A stretch of 64,000 nucleotides of DNA, from positions 20,663 to 84,662 of the forward strand of contig CAZICM010000040.1 in NCBI GenBank assembly GCA_964537685.1, in the 5' to 3' direction. Both the position numbers and the translations under genes were made by a program. The notes beneath the pieces were generated by a model. The model was not told the DNA's origin, ran no database searches, and saw nothing but the letters and a program-made list of their open reading frames with translations. Of the stretch, positions 35,352 through 44,528 are shown piece after piece; positions within the stretch are counted from its first letter, which is position 1; each line of letters opens with the position of its first letter. The stretch is from CAZICM01 sp964537685 (GTDB lineage: Bacteria > Myxococcota_A > Polyangia > Polyangiales > Polyangiaceae).

Positions 35352-37187
35352 TTAATTCGCTTTGCGGAGCAAGCCCAAAATCCCTGCGGACTCCAACAGC
35401 TCCACAGGTACTCTGCCATCGTTCCCCAAGCCCCGCGCGGCATAATACGCGCGCACCATCGCCTCTACATTCTCGCGCGAAAGCATCACGCCCTCGCCCG
35501 CGCTTCCGCGAAGCGGCATTTCAAAAAAACGCGCGGGCAAGGTGTCCTCCGCCGCCGTCCAGCCTTGCCGCTCATTAAATATTTTTTTTAATAAAACAAT
35601 GCGGCGCGCTGCTTCTTTCATTTCATCGGCTGAATATTTAAATCCTGTCACCGCATAAAACAGCTCGGCCGCCTCCGCATAAAAATCGCTAAACACGCCC
35701 CTTAAAAACTTGCAGAGAATTAAAGAATCAATGAGCGCCGCCCGGTCTTCGGTATCGATCGCAAAATGAACATCTTGGGGACGGGCCGCAAAACGATTGA
35801 CTTTCCCCGAAAAGTCGGCCTCGTAAGCCCCGCTCCGGTTATGATCGGCCCCGCGCGCATTCACCGCAAAACCCAGCGCCATGCTCTGCAGCGCCCTCGG
35901 TTCGTAGCCGGGAATTTCCAATCCTTTCACATGCGGTGCAAAATCAATCGCGAGTCCACCAATACGTTCGGATGCCCGCTTGCTGCCCTCGGCCAATAAA
36001 TCGCCCAAAGCGCCCCGCCTGTGCGCGATCTTGACAAGCAGCCCGAGCAATGCTTCGCCCGCGCCGAATACAAGCCCGCTCGCCTCTTGTTCATAAGGCG
36101 TTCCTTTGAATAAACCCCGCTCATTGCATTCCATCGCGAATGCGATCGTGCCGCCCGCCGAAATGGTATCGAGCCCCAGCTCATCGCAGGCCCGCGACGC
36201 CGCAAGCACCACATCCGGATTGGAAATGCCGCACAGCGGACCCAATGCAAATATATTTTCGTATTCGGCTTTCACCGTGCCTTGCCCAGGCGCCACTTCA
36301 AAAAAATGCTCGCATCCAATGGTGCAGCCCGCACACGAACCTCGGCCTTTTTCCCGCGTTAACTTTAATGTTTCGCCCGAAAGCGCCGCCGCTTCCGGAA
36401 AAATCCCGCCCTGAAAATTCCTCGAAGGCAGCGCATTCAGCCGATTAAAGGCCGCGAGATTGGCCACTGTTCCCAATTCCCTATATTTTTCGGTCGCCGG
36501 CCCCACCGAACGCTTGGCCAAATCCTTGGCTATCCGATAAGCGTGCTCCGCATCAAAAATAGGCACGGGCACCTGCCCCCGAACACCAATCGCCTTGATT
36601 CGCTTGCTTCCCAAAACCGCGCCCAGCCCTCCCCTGCCCGCGTGACGCCCGCCGTTAAATATCCCCGCATACCGAACGCCGTGCTCCCCCGCCGTACCCG
36701 TCAGCGCAAATGCATAGCCCGGAAATCGCCGCCGCAGCCGCGCATCGCATTCCATGACGCCAAGCCCGCTTCCCCATAATTCCGGGCACAATTCAATTGT
36801 TATTTTTTCACCGTCGATTAAAATCACCGAAGGCGCCTCCGCCCTGGATACGATCACAATGGCATCGAATCCAGTACGCTTGCCCTCGATCGCAAAATCC
36901 GAAGACGACAAAGCATCGTTCAGCCGGTTGGTCAGCGGCGATTTTGCCGCAATACACAGCTTGGCCGATGTGGTCAGCGGCGTTCCCGACAGCGGCCCAA
37001 ATGCAATCACCAGCGGCGCATCCGGCCCAAGCGCATCGTATTCAGACTCGCTTTCCCGAAGCAGAATCAGCGCGGCCAGCCCCGTTCCTCCAATCACCGC
37101 GCCCAAATCCTCGCGCGGAAGCCCAACCACCTCGGATGCTCCCGAATCCGCGCGCACCCGCATATAGCGGCCAAAATGCCCGCCCAT
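35352..37187 (-). CDS. Aldehyde:ferredoxin oxidoreductase family, tungstopterin enzyme
   Basis: 611 residues with AOR-type hallmarks: the N-terminal beta domain (GGTGLAALIL), KSPLTNRLNDAL, FNGGRHAGRGGLGAVLGSK, and the 4Fe-4S ligand motif CAGCTIGC near residue 285 with a fourth Cys near 490 (LILCKF). Later come MECNERGLF, EGSKRASERIGG and AVNARGADHNRS. AORs bind a 4Fe-4S cluster and a tungsten bis-pterin and oxidise aldehydes with ferredoxin. Cytosolic. It follows the MoaD-like gene by 3 bp, so both are probably translated from one mRNA. Substrate unknown. The window has no ferredoxin gene. Confidence 0.9.
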   Translation of the reverse strand: MGGHFGRYMRVRADSGASEVVGLPREDLGAVIGGTGLAALILLRESESEYDALGPDAPLVIAFGPLSGTPLTTSAKLCIAAKSPLTNRLNDALSSSDFAIEGKRTGFDAIVIVSRAEAPSVILIDGEKITIELCPELWGSGLGVMECDARLRRRFPGYAFALTGTAGEHGVRYAGIFNGGRHAGRGGLGAVLGSKRIKAIGVRGQVPVPIFDAEHAYRIAKDLAKRSVGPATEKYRELGTVANLAAFNRLNALPSRNFQGGIFPEAAALSGETLKLTREKGRGSCAGCTIGCEHFFEVAPGQGTVKAEYENIFALGPLCGISNPDVVLAASRACDELGLDTISAGGTIAFAMECNERGLFKGTPYEQEASGLVFGAGEALLGLLVKIAHRRGALGDLLAEGSKRASERIGGLAIDFAPHVKGLEIPGYEPRALQSMALGFAVNARGADHNRSGAYEADFSGKVNRFAARPQDVHFAIDTEDRAALIDSLILCKFLRGVFSDFYAEAAELFYAVTGFKYSADEMKEAARRIVLLKKIFNERQGWTAAEDTLPARFFEMPLRGSAGEGVMLSRENVEAMVRAYYAARGLGNDGRVPVELLESAGILGLLRKAN

Positions 37188-37190
37188 CGC

Positions 37191-37454
37191 TTATCCTCCC
37201 GCGTCGGCCGAAAGAATCATCAGCACATCGCCCGGAGAAAGCGCCATATCCAGCCCCTTCGCGACGATAACGCCATTCACCGCCGCCGCATAATAAGGCT
37301 GCAAACGCCCGTGCTCGATCACCTGAGGCATCAAGTCTGGAAGCCTTTGCCCAAGCATTTTAAACGCTTCCCCCAGCGACTTGGCCTGCCCCAGCTCAAT
37401 GCTGTCCACTCCGGCCCGCAAACGCGCGACACCGAAGAGCTCCACGGTGATCAT
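37191..37454 (-). CDS. MoaD/ThiS-family sulfur carrier protein
   Basis: 87 residues, the usual length. A beta-grasp pattern (ITVELFGVARLRAG, AAVNGVIVA) ends in the diagnostic Gly-Gly (SADAGG), which is adenylated and thiocarboxylated by a MoeB/ThiF-type enzyme. Immediately upstream of the AOR gene; such MoaD-like proteins supply sulfur to the pterin cofactor of tungsten enzymes. The ATG at 37454 is preferred by length. Not moaD itself with certainty, as no other moa genes are near. Confidence 0.85.
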   Translation of the reverse strand: MITVELFGVARLRAGVDSIELGQAKSLGEAFKMLGQRLPDLMPQVIEHGRLQPYYAAAVNGVIVAKGLDMALSPGDVLMILSADAGG

Positions 37455-37549
37455 GCGCCGAACATATCACTTTTGCCGGCAAAAAAGCCGGATACGAAAA
37501 TGTTGCCTTGGAGCGTTTGAGCAAATCGGTCTACATTCGGAGATACGGC

Positions 37550-38479
37550 ATGCGACTGATACTTTTCTCGGCGACAACGCTTATCGGCGCTTTTGGCCCG
37601 CTCCTGCTCGATGCATGTTCGCCCGCGCAGCACCCGGGCGCGCCTCCCCAAAAGCAGGCCGCGCAATGTCCTCAAACGTCGGCGATTACCTCAGATGCAA
37701 CGCTTTCTGTCGAGGCGCTTCAAGAAACCTCGGGCCTCGCCGCCAGCCAAAAATATCCCGGCCTTTTTTATGCCCATAACGATTCGGGCGACTCGCCGCG
37801 CCTCTTTGCGCTCGCTTCCAATGGCACATTAAAAGCCACGATTGCCTTTGCCGGAGCATTTGCAACGGATTGGGAAGATATGGCGCGGGGTCCCTGCGAG
37901 GACGGAAAATCGAGCTGTATTTTCGTCGCGGATATGGGCGACAATAAAAAACAGCGAAATGATTATAAACTTTATCGAATTGCAGAGCCCGATGCAGAGC
38001 CTTCGGGAGAAATGACACTAAAACCCGATATTTTTGCATTAAAATATCCCGACGGCGCGCATAATGCCGAAACGCTCTTGGTGCATCCCGCGACGGGGCA
38101 CATTACCATCGTGACCAAAACCAATGAAGGCGCATCGCCCGTCTATGAATATACCGGCCCCCTCAAGGCCGGCACCACCATCGAATTGAAAAGGACTGGA
38201 GAGATTATTCCTCCCAAAGGCAGCGAACGCTTTACGGGAGGCTCTGTTCATCCCATGGGCAAAGGCATTTTATTGCGTACCTATTCCAATCTTTGGTATT
38301 TCCCCATGGCGGAAGGCCAAAGCGTCGCGCAGGCGATTTCAGGCCCCGCCTGTGAAATGCCCGTCGCCGATGAACCCCAGGGAGAAGCCGTCGAATGGAT
38401 GGCCGATGGAAACGGATATATAACGGCCAGCGAAGGCGTGCGAATGCCCCTTCACCGTGTGGATTGCAAAGGATTGTAA
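37550..38479 (+). CDS. Lipoprotein with possible beta-propeller fold
   Basis: 309 residues from ATG 37550 (MRLILFSATTLIGAFGPLLLDAC, lipobox LLDAC). After a Pro/Ala/Gln linker come SALQETSGLAASQKYPGLFYAHNDSGD-type sections (residues about 55-80), FVADMGDNKKQRNDYKLYRI, TETLLVHPATGHITIVTK and VHPMGKGILLRTYSNLWYF. The repeated strand-turn-strand pattern with NDSGD and ADMGDN turns resembles SdiA-regulated/YncE-like or esterase-like beta-propellers. Function unknown; periplasmic by signal. The frame to 37508 gives no better start. It is divergent from MoaD (95-bp gap) and lies 4 bp before the aminotransferase. Confidence 0.75.
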   Translation: MRLILFSATTLIGAFGPLLLDACSPAQHPGAPPQKQAAQCPQTSAITSDATLSVEALQETSGLAASQKYPGLFYAHNDSGDSPRLFALASNGTLKATIAFAGAFATDWEDMARGPCEDGKSSCIFVADMGDNKKQRNDYKLYRIAEPDAEPSGEMTLKPDIFALKYPDGAHNAETLLVHPATGHITIVTKTNEGASPVYEYTGPLKAGTTIELKRTGEIIPPKGSERFTGGSVHPMGKGILLRTYSNLWYFPMAEGQSVAQAISGPACEMPVADEPQGEAVEWMADGNGYITASEGVRMPLHRVDCKGL

Positions 38480-38483
38480 GCCA

Positions 38484-39683
38484 ATGGATCGTCCGCAGTT
38501 TTCATTTCGGACCGCGTGGGATCTGCGTGAAAATCCGATTGCAAGAGTTCATTCGGGCATGCGGGCCAATGGAAAGCGTATTTTGGATTTATGCGAGAGC
38601 AATCCAACGCGCGTGAAGATTTTTGAATCAGAGCATTTGATCGCATTGCTTGGTCATCCGCGCGGCGCTATTTATGAACCTTTGCCTTTTGGGCATCCCC
38701 AAGCGCGCGAAGCTGTATCGGCGTATTACAGCGATCGGGGGTTTCATGTTTCGCCCGCTAAAACGCTCATCTGCGCGAGCACGAGCGAAGGCTATAGCTT
38801 TTTATTTAAATTATTATGCAATCCGGGCGATAGGATACTGGTCCCCGCGCCTTCGTATCCGCTGCTTGAACATTTAGCGCAATTGGAAGGTGTTGAATTA
38901 ATTGCCTATCCTTTAATACGCGAGGCGGGTTTTAATCTGGATGTGGATGCGATCCGCGACTATGCGCGGGACGAGCGGGTGCGGGCCATTGTGATGGTGC
39001 ATCCCAACAATCCAACAGGAACATTTGTGAGGCGGGCGGACGCGGTAGCCGTGGAAGAGATAGCGGCGAAGCTGGGTATAGCGCTGATTGTGGACGAGGT
39101 ATTCGGCGATTATGCGCATGAACCCTTGCCTGAGAGCCGTTTAGCGAGCTTTGCGGGGCGGAATACGGCATTAACCTTTGTATTGAGCGGCTTATCCAAG
39201 ATTATTGCGGCGCCTCAATTGAAATTGGGATGGATTGCGGTATCGGGCCCCGATGAATTGGTGAACGAATCGCTTTCGCGGCTGGAGATGATCGCGGACA
39301 CATTTTTATCGGTGAACACGCCTGTGCAGCGAGCCCTGCCCGAGCTGTTGGCGGCGCGCGGACCGATTCAGCAGGCGGTGCTGGCGCGGGTCACGGGGAA
39401 TTTATCGATTTTGGATGGAGCCATTTTGGCGGAGGGTGGAACAAGCGCGGTGCGAAGGCTTCCGGCGGACGGAGGCTGGTATACGATTCTTGAAGTGCCG
39501 CGCACCATGAGCGATGAGGGCTGGGTCGAGCTTTTATTGATAGAAGAAGGGATTTTTGTTCACCCAGGGTTTTTCTTTGATATGGATCGGGAAGGATTTT
39601 TGGTTTTAAGTTTATTGCCCGAGCCCGATGTGTTTGCCGAGGCGGTGGGAAGGCTGTCGGATAGGCTGGGCCGGGGCGAGTAA
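38484..39683 (+). CDS. Aminotransferase, PLP-dependent class I/II
   Basis: 399 residues. Fold-type I features: ICASTSEGYSFLFKLL, VMVHPNNPTGTFVRR (the NPTG loop), LIVDEVFGDYAHE with the Asp that contacts the pyridine ring, and the PLP-lysine motif VLSGLSKIIAAPQLKLGW, with Lys in SGLSK. The C-terminus has GIFVHPGFFF and SLLPE. It transfers amino groups between an amino acid and a keto acid; the substrate cannot be read. The ATG at 38484 starts 4 bp after the lipoprotein gene. Its final 124 bp overlap the convergent methyltransferase gene. Confidence 0.92.
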   Translation: MDRPQFSFRTAWDLRENPIARVHSGMRANGKRILDLCESNPTRVKIFESEHLIALLGHPRGAIYEPLPFGHPQAREAVSAYYSDRGFHVSPAKTLICASTSEGYSFLFKLLCNPGDRILVPAPSYPLLEHLAQLEGVELIAYPLIREAGFNLDVDAIRDYARDERVRAIVMVHPNNPTGTFVRRADAVAVEEIAAKLGIALIVDEVFGDYAHEPLPESRLASFAGRNTALTFVLSGLSKIIAAPQLKLGWIAVSGPDELVNESLSRLEMIADTFLSVNTPVQRALPELLAARGPIQQAVLARVTGNLSILDGAILAEGGTSAVRRLPADGGWYTILEVPRTMSDEGWVELLLIEEGIFVHPGFFFDMDREGFLVLSLLPEPDVFAEAVGRLSDRLGRGE

Positions 39684-41155
39684 GGAAAGGCCGGGGACCA
39701 GCCGGGTATCTTCCTAAGCTGGGCCATCGCTGTATCGGATACCAGGGAAGCGCCTGGTTTTTTATAGATCAATACATAATCATATTTCATGGCTCCGCGC
39801 CGGTTATCCTGAACGACCGAGGCCGCGGAATAGTTCATTGGAAAACATCCTTCAAACTGGAGAGGCAGCGCCGAGCCTTCCCCCAACAAGCCTTGCCAGC
39901 TTGCCGCATCTTTGGCATTGAATAAGAGCGCGAGCGTGCCATCCGGCGAGAGTACCCTTTCAAATTCGATAAAAAACCGGGCCATTCGCTCACGGTAGCC
40001 CACTTTGGTTTTTTGCCTTTCGCGGGCATTGGAGACAACGAGTTCGCTATCAAAATCGGAATAGGCGCCCAGGATGGCATTCCATAGCTCGCTCATTTCC
40101 AGATAGGGAATTCTGTCGCTGTGGGGCGGATCGGTAAGCACCAGGGCAATGCTTGAGCTGGGTAAATGTTTTAATGCCTGAAGCGAATCTTCATTGAGCA
40201 ATGCAATAGGGCAAGCGCCGGAGCTCACCTCGGAAGGTGTATCGGTATATGCAAAGCCCTGGGATAAGGCTTTATCTGAAAGAGCGGCGATTAGTTTGCG
40301 GGCTCTTTGCTGAAAACAATTCCATACATGAATTTCAAAATGCAGGGGCGGCCTCCAATACCCGACGACCCAGCTTCCCACCTCGGTATGGGACGCGCGC
40401 ACGCCTTCGCTTTTTCCCCTGGCGGTGATCGCGAACACCATATTGGACATCTGGCCGGCCGCCGCGGTAAGGGTCAGAAGAAGCGCGCGGCGTACTTGAG
40501 CAGGGGCTTTAGGAATATGGCTTAAGATTAAATCGATATTGCGCAGGGCCCGCCCTGTGAAGAGCGCCGGCAGATCAAGGGCCGGATGGGTATTGATTCT
40601 TGCGTTTTTATAAAAGCGAAGGGGGCGTATATGCCGGCTTTGATAGCTATCAAATTTCTTTGCCTGCCCGCGATCGTGGGCGTCCGGCGAAAACACTTGC
40701 CGGCTGCCCCTTTTGCGGCCTGAAATCCATAGTTCTTTGAGCTGATCGCCATCCCATAACAAATGCGTGGCGATTCTTCCATCGGCGAGCGCATAGGAAT
40801 CATCGATATCTTTCCGGACGGCTGCCTCCAGGCCGCGGAATGCCTCTGTATATTGTTCGAGGGAAGGAAGATCGATGAATAAGCGGGCGAGTTCGATCGA
40901 TACCGGATTGATATCTATCCCGATAAATGTTCTGCCCCGCGCGGCGCATTCCCGGGCGATTAGCCCCGAGCCCAGAAATGGATCGGCGATGGTATCTCCG
41001 GGCTTCGTGAATTGCTCGATAAGAAACCCAAGGCATTCCATGGGTTTTTTACCCCAATATTTATGAAATGCGGCGAGTCCTGTATAGCCCGAAGGCGCTA
41101 TGAGCTCGGCCATGGAAATAGCCGGCCGGTGTTGGGAATGCGGCGCTTGCTTCAT
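39560..41155 (-). CDS. DNA methyltransferase-like protein
   Basis: 531 residues. Motifs: FHKYWGKKPMECL, then the SAM-binding motif I GDTIADPFLGSGLIARE (residues 53-69) and IGIDINPVSI, and much later the catalytic motif VLTDPPHSDRIPYLEMSELW near residue 340, a DPPH variant of the DPPY of N6-adenine methylases. An intervening region of about 250 residues may be the target-recognition part. Closest in style to N6-adenine or N4-cytosine methylases; no restriction enzyme gene is adjacent, so it would be an orphan. The last 40 residues are Ser/Asn/Lys-rich and come from antisense reading of the aminotransferase gene, suggesting a stop-codon extension. Confidence 0.75.
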   Translation of the reverse strand: MKQAPHSQHRPAISMAELIAPSGYTGLAAFHKYWGKKPMECLGFLIEQFTKPGDTIADPFLGSGLIARECAARGRTFIGIDINPVSIELARLFIDLPSLEQYTEAFRGLEAAVRKDIDDSYALADGRIATHLLWDGDQLKELWISGRKRGSRQVFSPDAHDRGQAKKFDSYQSRHIRPLRFYKNARINTHPALDLPALFTGRALRNIDLILSHIPKAPAQVRRALLLTLTAAAGQMSNMVFAITARGKSEGVRASHTEVGSWVVGYWRPPLHFEIHVWNCFQQRARKLIAALSDKALSQGFAYTDTPSEVSSGACPIALLNEDSLQALKHLPSSSIALVLTDPPHSDRIPYLEMSELWNAILGAYSDFDSELVVSNARERQKTKVGYRERMARFFIEFERVLSPDGTLALLFNAKDAASWQGLLGEGSALPLQFEGCFPMNYSAASVVQDNRRGAMKYDYVLIYKKPGASLVSDTAMAQLRKIPGWSPAFPYSPRPSLSDSLPTASANTSGSGNKLKTKNPSRSISKKNPG

Positions 41156-41164
41156 GGCGCGAGG

Positions 41165-42592
41165 CTAGCTCGAAGCCAATACCCTCTCATACCCATCCAG
41201 CCCCGCCGCCTTCTCGGTTCTCATCCCCAATTTTTCAAATACCTCCCGCCGCCCAATCAGCCCTTCTCCTTCCCTTACCCAATCGCCAACATGCAATATA
41301 TCCCCATCCGCTACTTTTCCGCCGCTTTCGTGCACCGTCCCCAATCCAAGGCACATCCCCACCAATACCCGGCTATCATAAGTCGGACGCCCCGAAAGCT
41401 GTCTCTCTAGCATCAATACCGCCCGCACCGCTTCCCGCCGCGCCGCTATCTCTTGAAGCTGATTCTCCGCTGCGCCCGTTCCCTCGGGTGTCTCCGGCAA
41501 GAATTTGATTAATAAACTTGTATTGCCCGTTATCATTACCGGATTAAATCCCTTGGGCACCAAAATGCGTGCCGCATAGGGTAATACCGAGTCCATGTCG
41601 CGGAATAGATCGTTGTCCGCTTCGTCGTCTTCCAGCGCTTCGTCGCTGAGTCTTACTTCGAGATATAATGCTATCACGCGCCGCTCATGCGTATTCAATA
41701 AAGGCTGCTCGTGCTGCAATAGCGCGGCGCGGAATTCCGAAAGCAATTCCATAACGCCCGGCTGCCTCATTTCAGGCTGTTTGCTCATCGCCTTGAGTAC
41801 CAGCGCATCAAAGGCTTGGCCTATCGGCGCAACCGAGCTGGGTTTTACGGGCACCGCGTTCAAATGCATGTACTGAACCATCATGACCGATGCGTCCGTA
41901 AAAGGCAGTTCGCCCGTGAGCATCCAATACACTAGGGCGCCAAGCGCATACACGTCGGTGCGCACATCCGAACGGGTGCCCAGTATTTGCTCGGGGGCCA
42001 TGCAGGTCGGTGTTCCCACCACATGCGAGGGTGCGGTTAATCCTTGTCCCGCCGCTTCGTCGAGCAATTTGGCGACGCCAAAATCGAGCAGCACCACGCG
42101 GCGCCCGCCTTTGCCATCGCTGGCTAAAAAGACGTTGGATGCCTTGAGATCGCGGTGAATGATGTTATGGGCGTGGGCTTCGTTCAATGCGCCGCATAGA
42201 GGTTCGAGAATAGAGAGCACGTCTTCGGGCTGAAGGCGGCGCTGCTTGCGGATGTAGGCGTCTAAATCGATGCCTTCCAACAGCTCCATCACAAAATAGG
42301 GACGGCCATCTTCAAGCTGGCCAGATCCTTCAATCGCGACGAGATTGGGATGTTTGAGGCGGGCAATCACGTCGACTTCGCGGGCAAAGCGAAGCACGGC
42401 TTCGGTATTTGAAACCAAATCGCCGTGCAGCACTTTTAGCGCCTTGCGCCGGCCCGTGGGCTGATGCGTTACGCGGTACACGACGCCAAAACCGCCCGCG
42501 GCCAGGGCATCAATCACCGTGTATTCGCCTATTTTTGTACCAGGACCTATGGGTAGTGGTGTGTTTCGGTGTTCATCGCTGGATGACTGCAT
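41165..42592 (-). CDS. Ser/Thr protein kinase with a degenerate cyclase-like C-terminal region
   Basis: 475 residues. The Hanks-type kinase domain covers residues 20-290: glycine loop ALAAGGFGVVYRV, AxK Lys in RKALKVL, HRDLKASNVFL, DFGVAKL and the activation segment GTPTCMAPEQ. No membrane segment follows. The remainder (305-470) starts RRVIALYLEV and has GFNPVMITGNTSLLIKF and VLVGMCLGLGTVHESGGKVADGDILHVGDW, a pattern like class III nucleotide cyclases but without clear metal-binding aspartates, so it would be catalytically dead. Cytosolic. A 126-bp palindromic element lies upstream (42628-42753). Confidence 0.85.
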   Translation of the reverse strand: MQSSSDEHRNTPLPIGPGTKIGEYTVIDALAAGGFGVVYRVTHQPTGRRKALKVLHGDLVSNTEAVLRFAREVDVIARLKHPNLVAIEGSGQLEDGRPYFVMELLEGIDLDAYIRKQRRLQPEDVLSILEPLCGALNEAHAHNIIHRDLKASNVFLASDGKGGRRVVLLDFGVAKLLDEAAGQGLTAPSHVVGTPTCMAPEQILGTRSDVRTDVYALGALVYWMLTGELPFTDASVMMVQYMHLNAVPVKPSSVAPIGQAFDALVLKAMSKQPEMRQPGVMELLSEFRAALLQHEQPLLNTHERRVIALYLEVRLSDEALEDDEADNDLFRDMDSVLPYAARILVPKGFNPVMITGNTSLLIKFLPETPEGTGAAENQLQEIAARREAVRAVLMLERQLSGRPTYDSRVLVGMCLGLGTVHESGGKVADGDILHVGDWVREGEGLIGRREVFEKLGMRTEKAAGLDGYERVLASS

Positions 42593-42627
42593 ATTCGCGA
42601 AGGGTGTATGGGAAATCGATTGTTCTT

Positions 42628-42753
42628 AGAGGGCATCCTACAGGGCTACTGCGGGTTTCATATCTTCGGTCAACCTCCGTCACCGTACAATGTACGGCTC
42701 CGTCGGTTTCCCTAGCTATGAAACCCTCGTATACGCCCTGTAGGACGCCCTCT
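42628..42753. repeat. 126-bp palindromic element, copy 2
   Basis: Length, arm register and core equal copy 1 at 21024-21149. Outer arms 42628-42646 and 42735-42753 match at 18 of 19 positions. Second arms GGGTTTCATA (42653-42662) and TATGAAACCC (42717-42726) are perfect. The centre is CCGTACA-A-TGTACGG (42683-42697). Both ends are AGA and TCT as in copy 1. The right edge touches the last base of the L,D-transpeptidase stop codon (42753-42755). Orientation relative to the host gene is opposite to copy 1. Confidence 0.85.
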
Positions 42754-44528
42754 TATCGATGAATATACACTTCCGTCGAATTGCCAAATATTTTCGTAGC
42801 GCGCAAACCGTGCCAGCCGGGCGGGACTTTGGGTTCTGACCATTCGAAGAGCCATTTGGCGTCCGTCGGCGCGAGATTGACGCAGCCGCCGCTTTTCGGG
42901 TCGCCCCAGGATGCGTGCCAATAGGCGCCATGAAGTGCGTGGGGGCCGCTGAAGTTTTGGATGTATTGCACTTCGGTGTGAACGAGGTTTTCGTCCGTGG
43001 ATGAGACCATCGTGGAGGTGCGGAATTTGCCGTCGATGCGAAAGCGGCCAACCGGTGTCGAGGCTGTGGAGAGGGGATCTTTGCCTGGAACGGGTACGCC
43101 TCCGCGGCCAGGAGAAATAAGCGTTGTGTAGATGGGTTTTAAGCCTTCGTAGGCGATTAAATAGCCGCCTAAAACGCTGACTTCGATCCATGTTTGGGGG
43201 CGTTTGGATTTTTCATCTAATTCGGTTGAATTGCCTCCGCGCATAAATGGCGCTTCGGTGGCCGCCCGCACAACTGTGGCATCGGAGGCGCTTGCATAGA
43301 TGCCTGGTTCGGCGGTTTCGTAAAAGGTGATTTCGGTGGGTTGCCGGGCGTTTTGATCGTTTTGATTCTTTTTTGAATCGCTTTCGGGTTCGGGCTTGGC
43401 GGGTATTTTTATTTCATTGCCCGTAAGCATGACCCAGGCGCGGGCAGGCCAGTGTTGACCTGTAAGCTCGAAATCGCCGCTTTCGCTGCGTTTGTATTTA
43501 GGCCGCTCTTTGCGCCTAAAGAAGGCAATGGGCAATTTGATTTGATCGTTTAATTCAATGCCGCGGAAATCGGAGCGGGGAAAAGGCCGCACGCGGTCTT
43601 TGGGGATAATCGCATGATCGGCGGCTAATAAAAATGTGCGGCCATCCACATCGAATTGGCGCGTATAAGCAACGGTAGAGCCGCGGTGAATCCATTTGCG
43701 CTCTTCGCGGACGAGAGGGCCGACATTCAATAGCTCGGGCGCCCCGTTGCCCGCGGGCGATAAATCGACGCCGACCAAATCTTTGTTAATGGCGGCAATT
43801 TCTTGGTTGGTTTTGGCTTGTTTGGCTTTTTCAAAATCGGATCGGTAGCCCTCTAAATAGAATTCGGTGGAACGCTGTTCGGCGGGCGCGGGTATGGCTT
43901 TATAGCGGGGCGCTCCGATGGATTCGGCATATTGATATGGCCAGGGCGATTCGATATCAGGCGCATCTTCGGCCAGGGCCACGATTTCGGGATCGTTGGG
44001 ATTGGTTGTTCCCGTCGAGCCTTCGCACATAAAACCGATAGGTTCGACGGCGTACCAGGCATCGCAGCCTCCGGCACCCACAATGCGGGCTTTTTCGAGG
44101 CTGCCTCCCTTTAATGCGACGCTGTGGCCGAGCGTGACATAGCCAATCCAAGCGCGGGATCGGACAGGCGATGGGTAAATCCACGCAAAGCGCGCTTTGG
44201 AGTACATTCGCGCGCCTTCCGCCGGTCCAGATCGTTTGGGCTTGGGGGCTTGGGCTACGGCCGGTTCGGCGCTGGGCGGAGCTTCGGGTTTGGCAGCGTT
44301 TTCGGCGTTTTCGTCGACTTGTTTTTGTTGTTGAGGCGTGACCTGGGCTTGTTCCTCGGGAGCTTCAGGCACGGTAATGGCCGATTGACGGTTTTCCGAA
44401 CAGGCCATGCCCAAGGGCGCCGGGAGTATTCCGATAAAAATAATACCCAATACGCTTGGATATTTGATCGGAGTCTTTCCTATGCGTGCTCCCATGCCGC
44501 GCGTCTGCTCTTTGTCCCGCCGCATCAT
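42753..44528 (-). CDS. L,D-transpeptidase (YkuD) lipoprotein
   Basis: 591 residues from ATG 44528 (GAGG upstream; ATG 44525 also possible). Signal peptide with lipobox APLGMACS. A charged/Ala-Pro linker follows, then a region of about 350 residues without a recognised fold. The YkuD catalytic domain covers the C-terminal 150 residues: WIEVSVLGGYLIAYEG, STPVGRFRIDGK, HALHGAYWHASWGDPKSGGCVNL, with the nucleophilic Cys near residue 549. It would cross-link peptidoglycan stems or attach proteins in the periplasm. The catalytic domain looks intact. A 172-bp intergenic gap separates it from the divergent lipoprotein gene. Confidence 0.9.
   Translation of the reverse strand: MMRRDKEQTRGMGARIGKTPIKYPSVLGIIFIGILPAPLGMACSENRQSAITVPEAPEEQAQVTPQQQKQVDENAENAAKPEAPPSAEPAVAQAPKPKRSGPAEGARMYSKARFAWIYPSPVRSRAWIGYVTLGHSVALKGGSLEKARIVGAGGCDAWYAVEPIGFMCEGSTGTTNPNDPEIVALAEDAPDIESPWPYQYAESIGAPRYKAIPAPAEQRSTEFYLEGYRSDFEKAKQAKTNQEIAAINKDLVGVDLSPAGNGAPELLNVGPLVREERKWIHRGSTVAYTRQFDVDGRTFLLAADHAIIPKDRVRPFPRSDFRGIELNDQIKLPIAFFRRKERPKYKRSESGDFELTGQHWPARAWVMLTGNEIKIPAKPEPESDSKKNQNDQNARQPTEITFYETAEPGIYASASDATVVRAATEAPFMRGGNSTELDEKSKRPQTWIEVSVLGGYLIAYEGLKPIYTTLISPGRGGVPVPGKDPLSTASTPVGRFRIDGKFRTSTMVSSTDENLVHTEVQYIQNFSGPHALHGAYWHASWGDPKSGGCVNLAPTDAKWLFEWSEPKVPPGWHGLRATKIFGNSTEVYIHR

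Noticed and set aside
39560..41155. Complete restriction-modification system
   Set aside because: No endonuclease-like gene is next to the methyltransferase; the flanking genes are an aminotransferase and a kinase.
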